DNA from: Flavobacterium sp. LHD-85
GTDB taxonomy: Bacteria > Bacteroidota > Bacteroidia > Flavobacteriales > Flavobacteriaceae
Direction of reading: 5' to 3'
NCBI RefSeq assembly: GCF_030929595.1
Contig: NZ_JAVFVR010000009.1
Location: 1 to 64,000, forward strand
DNA length: 64,000 nucleotides
The translations under genes and the position numbers were made by a program. The notes beneath the pieces were generated by a model. That model did no database searches. It worked only from the letters and a program-made list of their open reading frames with translations, and was not told where the DNA came from. Below are positions 53,602 through 63,103 of this stretch, in pieces. Position 1 is the first letter of the stretch. Each line of letters begins with the position of its first letter.

Positions 53602-54270
53602 ATGAAAATTAATTTAGCTCAAGACTGGCAGGGTATTTTAAAAGATGAAATAGAGAAACCGTATTTTCAGGAATTAATGGCTGCGCTTGATGTTGAATAT
53701 AAAACACATACTTGTTATCCGCCTGCAGAGTTAATTTTTTCAGCTTTTGAAAATTGTAGTTTTGATGCTGTAAAGGTTGTTATTATTGGTCAAGATCCTT
53801 ATCATGGAGAAGGAGAGGCTAATGGTTTAAGTTTTTCTGTAAATGATAATGTTAAGATACCGCCTTCATTACGTAATATATTCAAGGAGATTATTACGGA
53901 TTTTGATTCGATCTTTATGCCAACTTCGGGCAATCTTAAAAATTGGGCTACACAAGGTGTTTTACTTCTTAATGCTTCTTTGACAGTTAGAAAAGATAGT
54001 CCAAATAGTCATAAACATTTAAAATGGAATCTTTTTACAGATGCAGTGATTCGTGCTATTTCTGATCAGAAGGAAAATGTAGTTTTTCTTTTATGGGGAG
54101 GCTTTGCTCAGAAAAAAGGATCAAAAATTGACAGGTCAAAACATAACGTTTTAGAATCGGGCCATCCTTCGCCAATGAGCGCAAATCAAGGGAAATGGTT
54201 TGGAAACAAACATTTTAGTCAGACAAATGATTTTTTAAAATCCAAAGGATTAGAAGAAATTGAATGGTAG
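53602..54270 (+). CDS. ung: Uracil-DNA glycosylase
   Basis: A 222-aa family 1 enzyme removing uracil from DNA. The water-activating loop is VVIIGQDPYHGEGEANGLSFSV (Asp65), followed by NWATQGVLLLNASLTVR, LLWGGFAQKKG and the minor-groove loop SGHPSPMSANQG with the catalytic His. Full length and apparently intact. Divergent from mutS2 across 112 bases. Confidence 0.97.
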   Translation: MKINLAQDWQGILKDEIEKPYFQELMAALDVEYKTHTCYPPAELIFSAFENCSFDAVKVVIIGQDPYHGEGEANGLSFSVNDNVKIPPSLRNIFKEIITDFDSIFMPTSGNLKNWATQGVLLLNASLTVRKDSPNSHKHLKWNLFTDAVIRAISDQKENVVFLLWGGFAQKKGSKIDRSKHNVLESGHPSPMSANQGKWFGNKHFSQTNDFLKSKGLEEIEW

Positions 54271-54280
54271 TTTTTCTTAA

Positions 54281-54406
54281 AAAGTTGCTAAGATTCTGAG
54301 TTGCTAAGGGGTAAAGGGAAAAACTTTGTGTCTTTGCGAGAAATATTTGTCTCTAAAAAAAATCTTTTGAATCTGCAAAATCTGCGAGAAACAAAAGATT
54401 TGATTT
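54281..54406. repeat. Repeat tract with CTAAG and TTTGCGAG words
   Basis: AAGTTGCTAAGATTCTGAGT (54281-54300) belongs to the CTTAG word family; CTTTGCGAGAAA (54331-54342) and TCTGCGAGAAAC (54381-54392) are a second set. It fills the gap between ung and the DUF4258 gene. Confidence 0.55.
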
Positions 54407-54781
54407 TTATTTTTTTACAATTTCTTCTAAAACGGCTTTGTTTTCATAATTCACCACTTTTAGAATAATCTCTTGATTTTTTACTGTTTTTCCTTCAATG
54501 ATATACAATTTTCCTTTGTTGAAAGGAACATTGCTTTGATCAAAATCTACATCTCCGTAAGTTAATGTGTTTTTGACATCAGCTGTATCAACCCATTTTT
54601 CGCTTAAAGTCTGAACAGCTTTTTCAGAATATTGAAATGGTTTTGTTCTAAGATTGTTTAAAACTCGGGCATTTGGGAAATAATTGCATCGGGTGTCTTT
54701 TCCGATAAAAAATCCTGATACAATAAAACATCCCATTACGAGACCAATCAAATAATATGCAAAGCGGTATGCGAACTTCAT
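54407..54781 (-). CDS. DUF4258 domain-containing membrane-anchored protein
   Basis: A 124-aa protein with an N-terminal membrane segment (about 5-26) and a DUF4258 domain (RTKPFQYSEKAVQTLSEKWVDTADVKNTLTYGDVDFDQSNVPFNKGKLYIIEGKT, about 40-95). DUF4258 belongs to the RelE-like/BECR fold group, but no toxin role is claimed. I start at MKFAYRFAYYLIG (54781), six residues inside the longest frame. Thirty-six bases separate it from the ald gene upstream on the same strand. Confidence 0.85.
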   Translation of the reverse strand: MKFAYRFAYYLIGLVMGCFIVSGFFIGKDTRCNYFPNARVLNNLRTKPFQYSEKAVQTLSEKWVDTADVKNTLTYGDVDFDQSNVPFNKGKLYIIEGKTVKNQEIILKVVNYENKAVLEEIVKK

Positions 54782-54817
54782 GAAATAAAATTTTTGCAAA
54801 GGTACGCTAAAGTTTCC

Positions 54818-56017
54818 TTAGAATACAAGTAAATTAATATCGTTATCTGGAAGATCAAACCAGTCGCCAATTGCTTTATTGGTTAGAATTCCGTGATACA
54901 GATAAATTCCGTTTTTAAGGCCTTTATTGCAACGAATGGCACTCTCAATACCACCATCTTCGGCTATCTGATGCAGATAAGGTGTTAAGATGTTACTTAT
55001 TGATAATGAGGCAGTTTTAGAATATCTTGAAGGGATGTTTGGTACACAGTAGTGCAGAACATTGTTTTTTATAAATGTTGGTTTTTCATGAGTGGTAACT
55101 TCCGAGGTTTCGAAGCAGCCGCCAGTATCTATGCTGACGTCAACAATTACGGCACCTTTTTTCATGTGCTCCACCATTGTTTCATTCACTACAATCGGAC
55201 AGCGTTCTTTACCGCGCATCGCGCCAATCGCAACATCACAACGTCTTAATGCTTTTAGTAGGCCTTTTTGCTGTATAGTTGAAGTGAAAATTCTTTGATT
55301 TAGATTGTTTTGCAAACGACGCAATTTAGTAATTGAATTATCAAAAACTTTTACGTTAGCTCCTAAGCCAATTGCAGTTTTAGCTGCAAATTCGCCCACA
55401 GTTCCAGCGCCAAGAATTACAACTTCAGTAGGAGGAACGCCAGTTATGTTTCCAAATAAAAGTCCTTTTCCAAATTCGTTTGTAATCATCAATTCGGCCG
55501 CAATAAGTATTGAAGCAGTTCCTGCAATTTCACTCAAAGATTTTACTGCAGGATAAGAACCGTCTTCGTCTTTTATATATTCAAAAGCTAAGGCAGTGAT
55601 TTTCTTTTTTGCTAAAGCCTCAAAGTATTCTTTCTTTTTGGTTTTAAGTTGAATAGCCGAAATGATAACCGTTTCGGGATTGATCATTTCGATTTCAGTT
55701 AAAGTTGGCGGTTCTACTTTTAATAGAAACGGACAGCCAAAAACTCTTTTAGTGTCTTTTGTAATTTCTGCACCAGCATCTGCATATTCTTTGTCGGTAT
55801 AACTTGAACTCTCTCCAGCGCCAGATTCTATCATAACGCGATGCCCTTCATAAGTTAAAGAAGCGACTGCATCAGGCGTAAGACAGATACGACGTTCTTG
55901 ATAACTTGTTTCTTTAGGGATTCCTATAAAAAGTTCTCTTTTAAAACGACCAACCTCAAGTTTTTCTTCCTGCGGTATTAATTGTTGTTTTGTAAATGGA
56001 GTTAACGTGATTGACAT
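54818..56017 (-). CDS. ald: Alanine dehydrogenase
   Basis: A 399-aa NAD-dependent enzyme converting alanine to pyruvate and ammonia. It has GIPKETSYQERRICLTPDAVASLTYEGHRVMIESGAGESSSYTDKEYADAGAEI (about 32-84), LFGNITGVPPTEVVILGAGTVGEFAAKTAIGLGANVKVFDNS (Rossmann GAGTVG) and VIVDVSIDTGGCFETS. It is somewhat longer at the N-terminus than the 370-residue classical Ald, as in other Bacteroidetes. Confidence 0.93.
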   Translation of the reverse strand: MSITLTPFTKQQLIPQEEKLEVGRFKRELFIGIPKETSYQERRICLTPDAVASLTYEGHRVMIESGAGESSSYTDKEYADAGAEITKDTKRVFGCPFLLKVEPPTLTEIEMINPETVIISAIQLKTKKKEYFEALAKKKITALAFEYIKDEDGSYPAVKSLSEIAGTASILIAAELMITNEFGKGLLFGNITGVPPTEVVILGAGTVGEFAAKTAIGLGANVKVFDNSITKLRRLQNNLNQRIFTSTIQQKGLLKALRRCDVAIGAMRGKERCPIVVNETMVEHMKKGAVIVDVSIDTGGCFETSEVTTHEKPTFIKNNVLHYCVPNIPSRYSKTASLSISNILTPYLHQIAEDGGIESAIRCNKGLKNGIYLYHGILTNKAIGDWFDLPDNDINLLVF

Positions 56018-56168
56018 GGATAGTGCAAAAAATTAAGAGTACAAATTACGTAAAAAGTTTTAAAATTAGTGTAAAAATTCTGCTAATACTCAACGTCAAA
56101 AGTTAAGAAACCATAATAACTGTCAATAAAGAGCAGATTTTTCAGTTGTAGATCTTCTATTAAAAGTT

Positions 56169-56576
56169 TTAAACCAATTCTAGTTCTCTTTTTCCGTCAG
56201 AAAGTAATTTGATGTTTATTGTAGAATGTTCTTCTGGAATCAAATTTGCAATTTTTTCAGACCATTCAATAAAACACCAATTTCCAGAATACAGATAATC
56301 ATCAACTCCCATATCTAGTGCTTCGGTTTCTTGTTTTATTCTATAAAAGTCAAAATGATAGACTTTTTTTCCGTTTGGAATTTGATATTCGTTTACTAAA
56401 GAAAAAGTAGGGCTGCTAGTTGCGTCAGTAATTCCAAGGTTTTTGCATAGCTGTTTGATTAAAGTTGTTTTTCCAACTCCCATTTCTCCATTAAAAAGGA
56501 TAATTTTGTTAGGATTTGAAGCTATAATTTGCTCTGCAACTTCTTGAATTTGATCTAATGAAAAAACGATGTTCAT
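56169..56576 (-). CDS. tsaE: tRNA t6A biosynthesis ATPase TsaE
   Basis: A 135-aa protein with Walker A GEMGVGKTTLIKQLC (30-44), SSPTFSLVNEY and YHFDFYRI...DYLYSGNWCFIEWSEKI. It drives the threonylcarbamoyl transferase complex. I start at MNIVFSLDQIQEVAEQ (56576); the ten residues before it lie in the following inverted repeat. It follows porX on the same strand across 104 bases that hold the repeat. Confidence 0.94.
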   Translation of the reverse strand: MNIVFSLDQIQEVAEQIIASNPNKIILFNGEMGVGKTTLIKQLCKNLGITDATSSPTFSLVNEYQIPNGKKVYHFDFYRIKQETEALDMGVDDYLYSGNWCFIEWSEKIANLIPEEHSTINIKLLSDGKRELELV

Positions 56577-56594
56577 TGCTGTGTTTATTTTTGC

Positions 56595-56670
56595 CACGAA
56601 TTTCACTAATTTTCACGAATTAATTTATTTTTTATCTAAAAATAATTAGTGAAAATTAGTGAAATTCGTG
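56595..56670. repeat. 22-bp perfect inverted repeat between porX and tsaE
   Basis: Arms 56595-56616 (starts CACGAATTTCACTAATTTTC) and 56649-56670 with a 32-base loop. Each arm itself holds two copies of TTTCAC words. It lies between co-directional genes and is not followed by a T tract on the minus strand. Confidence 0.85.
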
Positions 56671-56680
56671 ACGATAACTT

Positions 56681-58234
56681 TTATTTTGGATTAAAGACTA
56701 AAAACGGTATAATCATTTCTTCTAGGGAAATTCCGCCGTGCTGATACGTATTTTTGTAGTAACTCACATAATGATTGTAGTTGTTTACGTAAGCCAAGAA
56801 AAAATCATTTTTGGCAAAAATAAACGAACTGCTCATGTTTATGGCCGGCAAACCAATTGTTTTAGGCTCTTTTACCACATAAACGTCTTTTTGCTCGTAT
56901 GTTAAACTGCGTCCAGTTTTGTAACGCAAATTTAGACTTGTATTTTTATCTCCCACAACTTTCGACGGATTTTTTACATTTATTGTTCCGTGGTCTGTGG
57001 TTAGAATGAGTTTGAAGCCTAAAAGTTGTGCCTGCTGAATGATTTCTAATAAAGGAGAATTTTTAAACCAACTTAAAGTTAAAGAACGATAAGCTTTATC
57101 ATCTGAAGCCAATTCTTTTACTACTTCCATTTCGGTTTTAGCGTGTGAAAGCATGTCGACAAAGTTGTAAACTACAGTAACTAAATCATTTCCTTTTAAG
57201 GCTTTGAAGTTTTCAGCCAGTTTTTTTCCGCCAGCGTAATTGGTGATTTTAAAATAATCTTCCTTGATATTTAAACCTAATCTTTTTAATTGAGCCGATA
57301 AAAATTCTGCTTCATAAAGGTTTTTTCCACCATCTTCTACGTCATTTTTCCAATATTCAGGAAACTGTTTTTCCATTTCTAAAGGCATTAAACCAGAGAA
57401 AATGGAGTTTCTAGCATATTGTGTGGCAGTTGGAAGAATAGAGTAGTACGGAACTTCTTTTTCCAGTTTGTAATAATTTGAAATTACGCCTTCAAAAGCT
57501 TTCCATTGGTCGTAACGAAGGTTATCAATAACCACAAAAAGAATTGGTTTATCTTTCTTTTTAAGTTCAGGAACAACAAGTTCTTTAAATAAAGTATTAG
57601 ATTGTATGGGTTTATCTGCTTTTGGAGCAAACCAATCTTCGTAGTTTCGTTCAATGAATTTTCCGAATTGAGAATTCGCTTCTACTTTCTGAGATTCCAA
57701 GATTTCAATCATCGCTGTGTCGTTGATGTCTTCTAGTTTTAATTCCCAAAAAAGCAATTTTTTATACAGTTCGATCCAGTCTTCATAAGAATTAACCATT
57801 GCTAATTCCATTGAGATTTTTCTGAATTCTTTCTGATAATCTAAAGTAGTTTTTTCTGTAATCAATCTAGAATCATCTAGATTTTTCTTTAAACTCAAAA
57901 GAATCTGATTTGGATTTACGGGTTTGATCAGATAATCAGCGATTTTAGAACCAATGGCTTCTTCCATAATATATTCTTCCTCGCTCTTGGTAATCATAAT
58001 CATCGGAATAGCTGATTTTTTTTCTTTCATTTCAGAAAGCGTTTCTAAACCGCTCATTCCTGGCATGTTTTCATCTAGAAAAACAATATCAAAGTTATCT
58101 TCTTCAAATAAGGCTATTGCGTCAAGGCCATTATTGCAAGTTGTAACTTCGTAATTCTTTTTTTCTAGAAATAATATGTGTGGCTTTAGAAGATCGATTT
58201 CATCATCGACCCAAAGTATTTTTATCTTATCCAT
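56681..58234 (-). CDS. porX: PorX: response regulator with PglZ domain (type IX secretion regulator)
   Basis: A 517-aa protein. The receiver domain (1-120) has DD at 10-11, the phospho-acceptor Asp54 in IVFLDENMPGMSG and MITKSEEEYI. The C-terminal PglZ/alkaline phosphatase-like part (about 200-515) has KPILFVVIDNLRYDQWKAFEGVI, ATQYARNSIFSGLMP, VTVVYNFVDMLSHAKTE and LILTTDHGTINV. In gliding and porphyromonad Bacteroidetes, PorX works with the kinase PorY and the sigma factor SigP on type IX secretion genes. Neither partner is in the window, so PorX is encoded away from them, as usual. Confidence 0.96.
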   Translation of the reverse strand: MDKIKILWVDDEIDLLKPHILFLEKKNYEVTTCNNGLDAIALFEEDNFDIVFLDENMPGMSGLETLSEMKEKKSAIPMIMITKSEEEYIMEEAIGSKIADYLIKPVNPNQILLSLKKNLDDSRLITEKTTLDYQKEFRKISMELAMVNSYEDWIELYKKLLFWELKLEDINDTAMIEILESQKVEANSQFGKFIERNYEDWFAPKADKPIQSNTLFKELVVPELKKKDKPILFVVIDNLRYDQWKAFEGVISNYYKLEKEVPYYSILPTATQYARNSIFSGLMPLEMEKQFPEYWKNDVEDGGKNLYEAEFLSAQLKRLGLNIKEDYFKITNYAGGKKLAENFKALKGNDLVTVVYNFVDMLSHAKTEMEVVKELASDDKAYRSLTLSWFKNSPLLEIIQQAQLLGFKLILTTDHGTINVKNPSKVVGDKNTSLNLRYKTGRSLTYEQKDVYVVKEPKTIGLPAINMSSSFIFAKNDFFLAYVNNYNHYVSYYKNTYQHGGISLEEMIIPFLVFNPK

Positions 58235-58426
58235 AAATCAATTTAATTTTACTGCAATTTAAAGTTATAGAACTTAAAAAGTATTAAAAATAGTATAAAA
58301 TTACCAAAGTTGACGAACGATTTTGACTTTGATTTTAACATTTTTAAATGTATTTTATTGATAATCACACTAATTCATTATGTGATTTTTAAATAAAAAA
58401 CACAAAACTCTTTATACTTATTTACT

Positions 58427-58434
58427 TATATTTG
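58427..58434 (+). promoter_or_regulatory. TATATTTG box upstream of the HD gene
   Basis: This -7-type element (TAnnTTTG) lies 24 bases before the GTG start at 58458. No convincing TTG at -33 was found, so it is a weak promoter call. Confidence 0.35.
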
Positions 58435-58457
58435 TTGACCAAAAAAATAGCCAGACT

Positions 58458-59687
58458 GTGACTCAGATCAACAAATTAAAAATATTCAACGATCCTATAT
58501 ATGGTTTCATTACGATTCCGAATGAACTGGTTTACGACTTAATTCAGCATCCCTATTTTCAGCGTTTACGCCGTATTTCACAGATGGGATTATCATATTT
58601 GGTATACCCTGGTGCGAACCATACTCGTTTTCATCATGCTCTTGGATGCATGCATTTGATGAAGAAAGCTATTGATACGCTTCGTTTCAAAGATGTTGTT
58701 ATTTCTGAGGAAGAGGAAAATGCGCTTTTGATTGCAATTTTACTTCATGATATTGGGCACGGGCCATTTTCGCATGCAATGGAAAAAAGTATTGTCGAAG
58801 ATGTGCATCATGAAGCTATTTCGCTATTGTTTATGAATCAGCTGAATGAAGAGTTTGATGGAAGGTTAAGTTTGGCAATTCAGGTTTTTAAAGGAGAATA
58901 TCACAGAAAATTCATGTTACAATTGATTTCGAGTCAATTGGATATGGATCGAATGGATTATTTAAAACGTGATAGTTTTTATACAGGTGTTGCGGAGGGT
59001 AACGTCAATTCTGAACGTTTGATTCAGATGATGAACGTAGAAAATGATGTTTTGGTAATTGAAGAAAAAGGAATTTATTCTGTCGAGAAATTCCTGCTTT
59101 CGAGAAGATTAATGTACTGGCAGGCCTATTTGCACAAAACAAGTTTAGTAGCCGAATTGATTTTAATGAAAGTGCTGAAAAGAGCAAAAGAGCTGACTTT
59201 AAAAGGGATTAAACTACCTTGTAGCGAGCCTCTCATGTACTTCATGCAGAATAAGATTACACTTGAAGATTTTGATGCTGAGAAATTAGATTTGTTTTCA
59301 CAATTAGATGATTTTGATATTATAAGTGCGTTAAAAGCTTGGCAGAGACATAACGATTTTATACTTTCTACCTTAAGCAAAATGATCATTAATAGAGATT
59401 TGTTGAAAATTAAGCTTAGTGCAGAAAAAATTCCAATGGAAGAATCACAATCTTTAAAAGAAGAATTTGCAGAAGCGCATCAAATTTCGGCTGTAGATGC
59501 TGGATATTTTATTTTTAGAGGAAAAATAAAAAATCAGGCATACAGCAAAGAAGCAGAACCTATTCGTATTTTGAAAAAAGATAAAACAATTGAGGATGTT
59601 GTTGAAGCTTCTGACCAGCTGAATTTGAAATCGTTATCTAAATTGGTAACAAAATATTATATCTGTTTTCCAAAACAACTTATATAA
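58458..59687 (+). CDS. HD-domain phosphohydrolase (dNTPase/SAMHD1-like)
   Basis: A 409-aa protein beginning MTQINKLKIFNDPIYGFITIPNELVYDLIQHPYFQRLRRISQMGLSYLVYPGANHTRFHHALG, a signature of bacterial HD hydrolases. His-Asp metal ligands are in LLIAILLHDIGHGPFSHAME (His97-Asp98) and DMDRMDYLKRDSFYTGVAEG. The start is a GTG; no in-frame ATG precedes the conserved segment. Nucleotide triphosphate hydrolysis is a family inference. It lies 39 bases before lpxD and may share its transcript. Confidence 0.9.
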   Translation: MTQINKLKIFNDPIYGFITIPNELVYDLIQHPYFQRLRRISQMGLSYLVYPGANHTRFHHALGCMHLMKKAIDTLRFKDVVISEEEENALLIAILLHDIGHGPFSHAMEKSIVEDVHHEAISLLFMNQLNEEFDGRLSLAIQVFKGEYHRKFMLQLISSQLDMDRMDYLKRDSFYTGVAEGNVNSERLIQMMNVENDVLVIEEKGIYSVEKFLLSRRLMYWQAYLHKTSLVAELILMKVLKRAKELTLKGIKLPCSEPLMYFMQNKITLEDFDAEKLDLFSQLDDFDIISALKAWQRHNDFILSTLSKMIINRDLLKIKLSAEKIPMEESQSLKEEFAEAHQISAVDAGYFIFRGKIKNQAYSKEAEPIRILKKDKTIEDVVEASDQLNLKSLSKLVTKYYICFPKQLI

Positions 59688-59726
59688 AATTAACATTTAA
59701 AATCTATTTTTTATATTTTTGTCGCG

Positions 59727-60770
59727 ATGAAATTTACAGCAGAACAAATAGCAGGAATTTTAGAAGGAGAAGTTGTTGGAAATCCCAATGCAGAAGTTTC
59801 TAAGCTTTCTAAAATCGAAGAAGGAGAGGAAGGATCTCTTACTTTTTTGGCTAATCCGAAGTATATCAATTATATATATACTACAAAAGCGACAGTAACA
59901 ATTGTTAATGATAGCTTTATTCCTGAACAGGAAATTAGTACTACACTTATAAAAGTAGAAGATGCTTATGCGGCGTTTTCTAAACTTTTGCATTTTTATA
60001 ATCAGGTAAAATTAAACAAGAACGGTATCGAACCTCAGTCTTTCATGTCTGAAGGAACTAAATATGGTGAGAATCTATATTTAGGGAGTTTTAGTTATGT
60101 TGGGCAAAATGTAGTTTTAGGTAATAATGTAAAAATTTACCCAAATAGCTTTATTGGGGACAATGTTGTTATTGGCGATAATGTATTCATTTTTGCTGGT
60201 GCAAAAATTTATTCTGAAACTGTAATTGGTAATAATTGCACAGTTCATTCTGGTGTTATTATAGGTGCAGATGGTTTTGGTTTTGCTCCAAATGAAAATG
60301 GAGAATATAGTAAAGTGCCTCAAATCGGAAATGTTATTATTGAAGATAATGTAGATATTGGAGCTAATACTACAATTGATAGAGCAACTCTTGGTTCTAC
60401 AATAATAAGAAAAGGAGTTAAATTAGACAATCAGATTCAGATTGCCCATAATGTAGAAATAGGAAAAAATACTGTAATAGCGGCTCAAAGCGGTGTTGCA
60501 GGCTCTACAAAAATTGGCGAAAACTGTATGATTGGTGGACAGGTAGGTATTGCAGGTCACTTAACAATAGGAAATAATGTTAGGCTTCAAGCGCAGTCGG
60601 GTGTAGCCAGAAACATTAAAGATGATGAAGTTTTGCAAGGAACTCCATCTCTTGGATATACGGATTTTAATAAATCGTACGTTCATTTTAAAAATCTGCC
60701 TAAGATTGTGGCTGAAGTTGAAGAATTAAAGAAACAAATAATAAACCCAAAAAATGGAAATAATGGTTAA
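59727..60770 (+). CDS. lpxD: UDP-3-O-acylglucosamine N-acyltransferase
   Basis: A 347-aa lipid A enzyme adding the second 3-hydroxyacyl chain from ACP. The N-terminal uridine-binding domain (1-100; EGSLTFLANPKYINYIYTTKATVTIV) is followed by a left-handed beta-helix of hexapeptide repeats (about 105-310; ...GADGFGFAPNENGEYSKVPQIGNVIIEDNVDIGANTTIDRA) with the catalytic His in QIAHNVEIGKN, and a C-terminal helix. First gene of the lpxD-lpxC/fabZ-lpxA run; its end overlaps the next gene by eight bases. Confidence 0.96.
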   Translation: MKFTAEQIAGILEGEVVGNPNAEVSKLSKIEEGEEGSLTFLANPKYINYIYTTKATVTIVNDSFIPEQEISTTLIKVEDAYAAFSKLLHFYNQVKLNKNGIEPQSFMSEGTKYGENLYLGSFSYVGQNVVLGNNVKIYPNSFIGDNVVIGDNVFIFAGAKIYSETVIGNNCTVHSGVIIGADGFGFAPNENGEYSKVPQIGNVIIEDNVDIGANTTIDRATLGSTIIRKGVKLDNQIQIAHNVEIGKNTVIAAQSGVAGSTKIGENCMIGGQVGIAGHLTIGNNVRLQAQSGVARNIKDDEVLQGTPSLGYTDFNKSYVHFKNLPKIVAEVEELKKQIINPKNGNNG

Positions 60771-62151
60771 ACAGAAGACCATCAAAAATGAAATTTCGCT
60801 AACAGGAGTTGGTTTACACACTGGAAAAGAAGTTACAATGACTTTTAAACCTGCACCCGTTAATAATGGTTTCACTTTTGTAAGAGTAGATTTGCAAGGT
60901 CAACCAGTCATTGAGGCTGATGCTAATTATGTTGTTAATACTCAAAGAGGTACAAATCTTGAGAAACTTGGTGTAAAAATTCAGACACCAGAGCACGTTT
61001 TGGCTGCAGTAGTTGGATGCGATTTGGATAATATTATTATTGAATTGAATGCCTCTGAACTTCCAATTATGGATGGTTCATCAAAATATTTTGTTGAAGC
61101 TATTGAAAATGCTGGTATCGAAGAACAAGATGCGCAACGTAATGTGTACGTAGTAAAAGAAGTGATCTCTTTTACTGACGAAGCTACAGGAAGCGAAATT
61201 CTTGTTATGCCTAGCGATGAATATCAAGTGACAACTATGGTAGATTTTGGTACAAAAGTTTTAGGTACTCAAAACGCTACTCTTAAAAGCTTAGCAGATT
61301 TTAAATCTGAAATTGCAAGCTCTAGAACTTTTAGTTTTCTTCACGAATTAGAGTCATTGTTAGAGCACGGCCTTATTAAAGGTGGAGATTTAAATAATGC
61401 AATTGTTTATGTAGACAAAGAAATTTCTGAGTCTACAATGGCAAACTTAAAGAAAGCATTCGGTAAAGAAGAGATTTCTGTAAAGCCAAACGGGGTTTTA
61501 GACAACTTGACTTTACACTATCCAAACGAAGCAGCAAGACACAAATTGCTTGACGTAATTGGAGATTTGTCTTTAATTGGAGTTCGTATCCAAGGAAAAA
61601 TTATTGCTAATAAACCAGGACACTTTGTAAATACTCAATTTGCAAAGAAATTGGCGAAAATTATCAAAATAGAGCAGAGAAATCATGTTCCTACTTATGA
61701 TTTGCATCAAGAACCATTGATGGATATTCATAAAATCATGTCTATGCTTCCTCACAGACCTCCATTTTTGTTGATTGACAGAATTATAGAAATGTCTGAT
61801 CGTCACGTAGTAGGATTGAAAAATGTTACTATGAATGAGAATTTCTTTGTAGGTCACTTTCCAGAAGCACCAGTTATGCCAGGTGTATTAATTGTAGAAG
61901 CAATGGCACAAACAGGTGGAATTTTAGTGTTAAGCACTGTTCCAGATCCTGAAAATTATTTGACATACTTCATGAAAATTGATAATGTTAAATTTAAGCA
62001 CAAAGTATTGCCAGGTGATACTTTAATCTTTAAATGTGAGTTAATTTCTCCTATCAGAAGAGGAATTTGTCATATGCAGGCAAACGCTTATGCAAATGGT
62101 AAATTAGTTACTGAAGCAGAATTAATGGCACAAATAGCAAGAAAACAATAA
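60763..62151 (+). CDS. lpxC: Bifunctional LpxC deacetylase / FabZ dehydratase
   Basis: A 462-aa fusion. Residues 1-305 are LpxC, the zinc UDP-3-O-acyl-GlcNAc deacetylase that commits lipid A synthesis: LTGVGLHTGKEVTMTF, QTPEHVLAAVVG (zinc His), ASRTFSFLHELE and LHYPNEAARHKLLDVIGDL. Residues about 315-462 are FabZ, the 3-hydroxyacyl-ACP dehydratase: MLPHRPPFLLIDRI, FFVGHFPEAPVMPGVLIVEAMAQTGG. The fusion is characteristic of Bacteroidetes. I start at MVKQKTIKNEISL (60763); an ATG nine bases upstream is also possible. Confidence 0.96.
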   Translation: MVKQKTIKNEISLTGVGLHTGKEVTMTFKPAPVNNGFTFVRVDLQGQPVIEADANYVVNTQRGTNLEKLGVKIQTPEHVLAAVVGCDLDNIIIELNASELPIMDGSSKYFVEAIENAGIEEQDAQRNVYVVKEVISFTDEATGSEILVMPSDEYQVTTMVDFGTKVLGTQNATLKSLADFKSEIASSRTFSFLHELESLLEHGLIKGGDLNNAIVYVDKEISESTMANLKKAFGKEEISVKPNGVLDNLTLHYPNEAARHKLLDVIGDLSLIGVRIQGKIIANKPGHFVNTQFAKKLAKIIKIEQRNHVPTYDLHQEPLMDIHKIMSMLPHRPPFLLIDRIIEMSDRHVVGLKNVTMNENFFVGHFPEAPVMPGVLIVEAMAQTGGILVLSTVPDPENYLTYFMKIDNVKFKHKVLPGDTLIFKCELISPIRRGICHMQANAYANGKLVTEAELMAQIARKQ

Positions 62152-62225
62152 TAAATTATCAAATTTATTGTTTAGGTTTGTTGCTTCAAATTAGAATATT
62201 TTAATTAAAAATATAAAACATACAG

Positions 62226-63011
62226 ATGAATCAACCATTAGCATATGTTCATCCAGGCGCGAAAATCGCTAAAAACGTTGTAATAGAGCCATTTACAACA
62301 ATTCACAATAATGTTGTTATTGGTGATGGTACTTGGATTGGTTCAAACGTGACCATTATGGAAGGTGCTCGAATTGGAAAAAATTGTAATATTTTTCCAG
62401 GAGCTGTAATTTCTGCGGTGCCACAAGACTTGAAATTCGGAGGTGAAGATTCTCTTGCAATTATCGGTGATAATTGTACAATTAGAGAATGCGTAACTAT
62501 AAATAGAGGAACAATTGCTTCTGGTCAGACTGTAATTGGAAACAATTGTTTGGTAATGGCGTATGCTCACATTGCGCACGACTGTGAGATTGGAAATAAT
62601 GCAATTATTGTAAACGGTGTTGCATTGGCAGGTCACGTAGTTGTTGGTAATCATGCAGTAATTGGAGGTTTAGCTGCGATTCACCAGTTTATCCATATTG
62701 GAGATCATGCTATGATTTCTGGAGGATCTTTGGTTAGAAAAGACGTTCCTCCATTTACAAAAGCAGCAAAAGAGCCTTTGTCTTATGTTGGAATCAACTC
62801 TGTAGGTTTAAGAAGAAGAGGATTTACAACTGAAAAAATTAGAGAAATTCAGGAAATCTACAGAATTTTATACCAAAAGAATTACAATACAACTCAAGCT
62901 TTAAGTATTATTGAGGCTGAAATGGAAGCGACTCCTGAAAGAGATGAAATTCTAGATTTTATTAGAAATTCTTCTCGAGGAATTATGAAAGGTTATTCAG
63001 GAAATTATTAA
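62226..63011 (+). CDS. lpxA: UDP-N-acetylglucosamine acyltransferase
   Basis: A 261-aa enzyme catalysing the first step of lipid A synthesis. Hexapeptide repeats form a left-handed beta-helix (2-190), with the catalytic His in NCLVMAYAHIAHDCEIGNNAII, GGLAAIHQFIHIG and the C-terminal helical domain GLRRRGFTTEKIREIQEIYRILYQ. Standard length. Third gene of the lipid A run, 74 bases after lpxC/fabZ. Confidence 0.96.
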   Translation: MNQPLAYVHPGAKIAKNVVIEPFTTIHNNVVIGDGTWIGSNVTIMEGARIGKNCNIFPGAVISAVPQDLKFGGEDSLAIIGDNCTIRECVTINRGTIASGQTVIGNNCLVMAYAHIAHDCEIGNNAIIVNGVALAGHVVVGNHAVIGGLAAIHQFIHIGDHAMISGGSLVRKDVPPFTKAAKEPLSYVGINSVGLRRRGFTTEKIREIQEIYRILYQKNYNTTQALSIIEAEMEATPERDEILDFIRNSSRGIMKGYSGNY

Positions 63012-63032
63012 AAATTAAGTTTAATTGTTTAT

Positions 63033-63084
63033 TTGTTTAATCGTTTAATCGAAAAAACAGTTAAACGGTTAAACGATTAAACAA
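63033..63084. repeat. 16-bp inverted repeat between lpxA and efp
   Basis: TTGTTTAATCGTTTAA (63033-63048) and TTAAACGATTAAACAA (63069-63084), with inner copies of CGTTTAA/TTAAACG. It ends 19 bases before the efp ATG. Confidence 0.8.
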
Positions 63085-63103
63085 AAAAATAAAACAAATA
63101 CAA

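Noticed and set aside
54407..54781. Toxin-antitoxin pair at the DUF4258 gene
   Set aside because: DUF4258 is in the RelE-like fold group, but the protein has a membrane anchor and there is no small antitoxin-like partner beside it.
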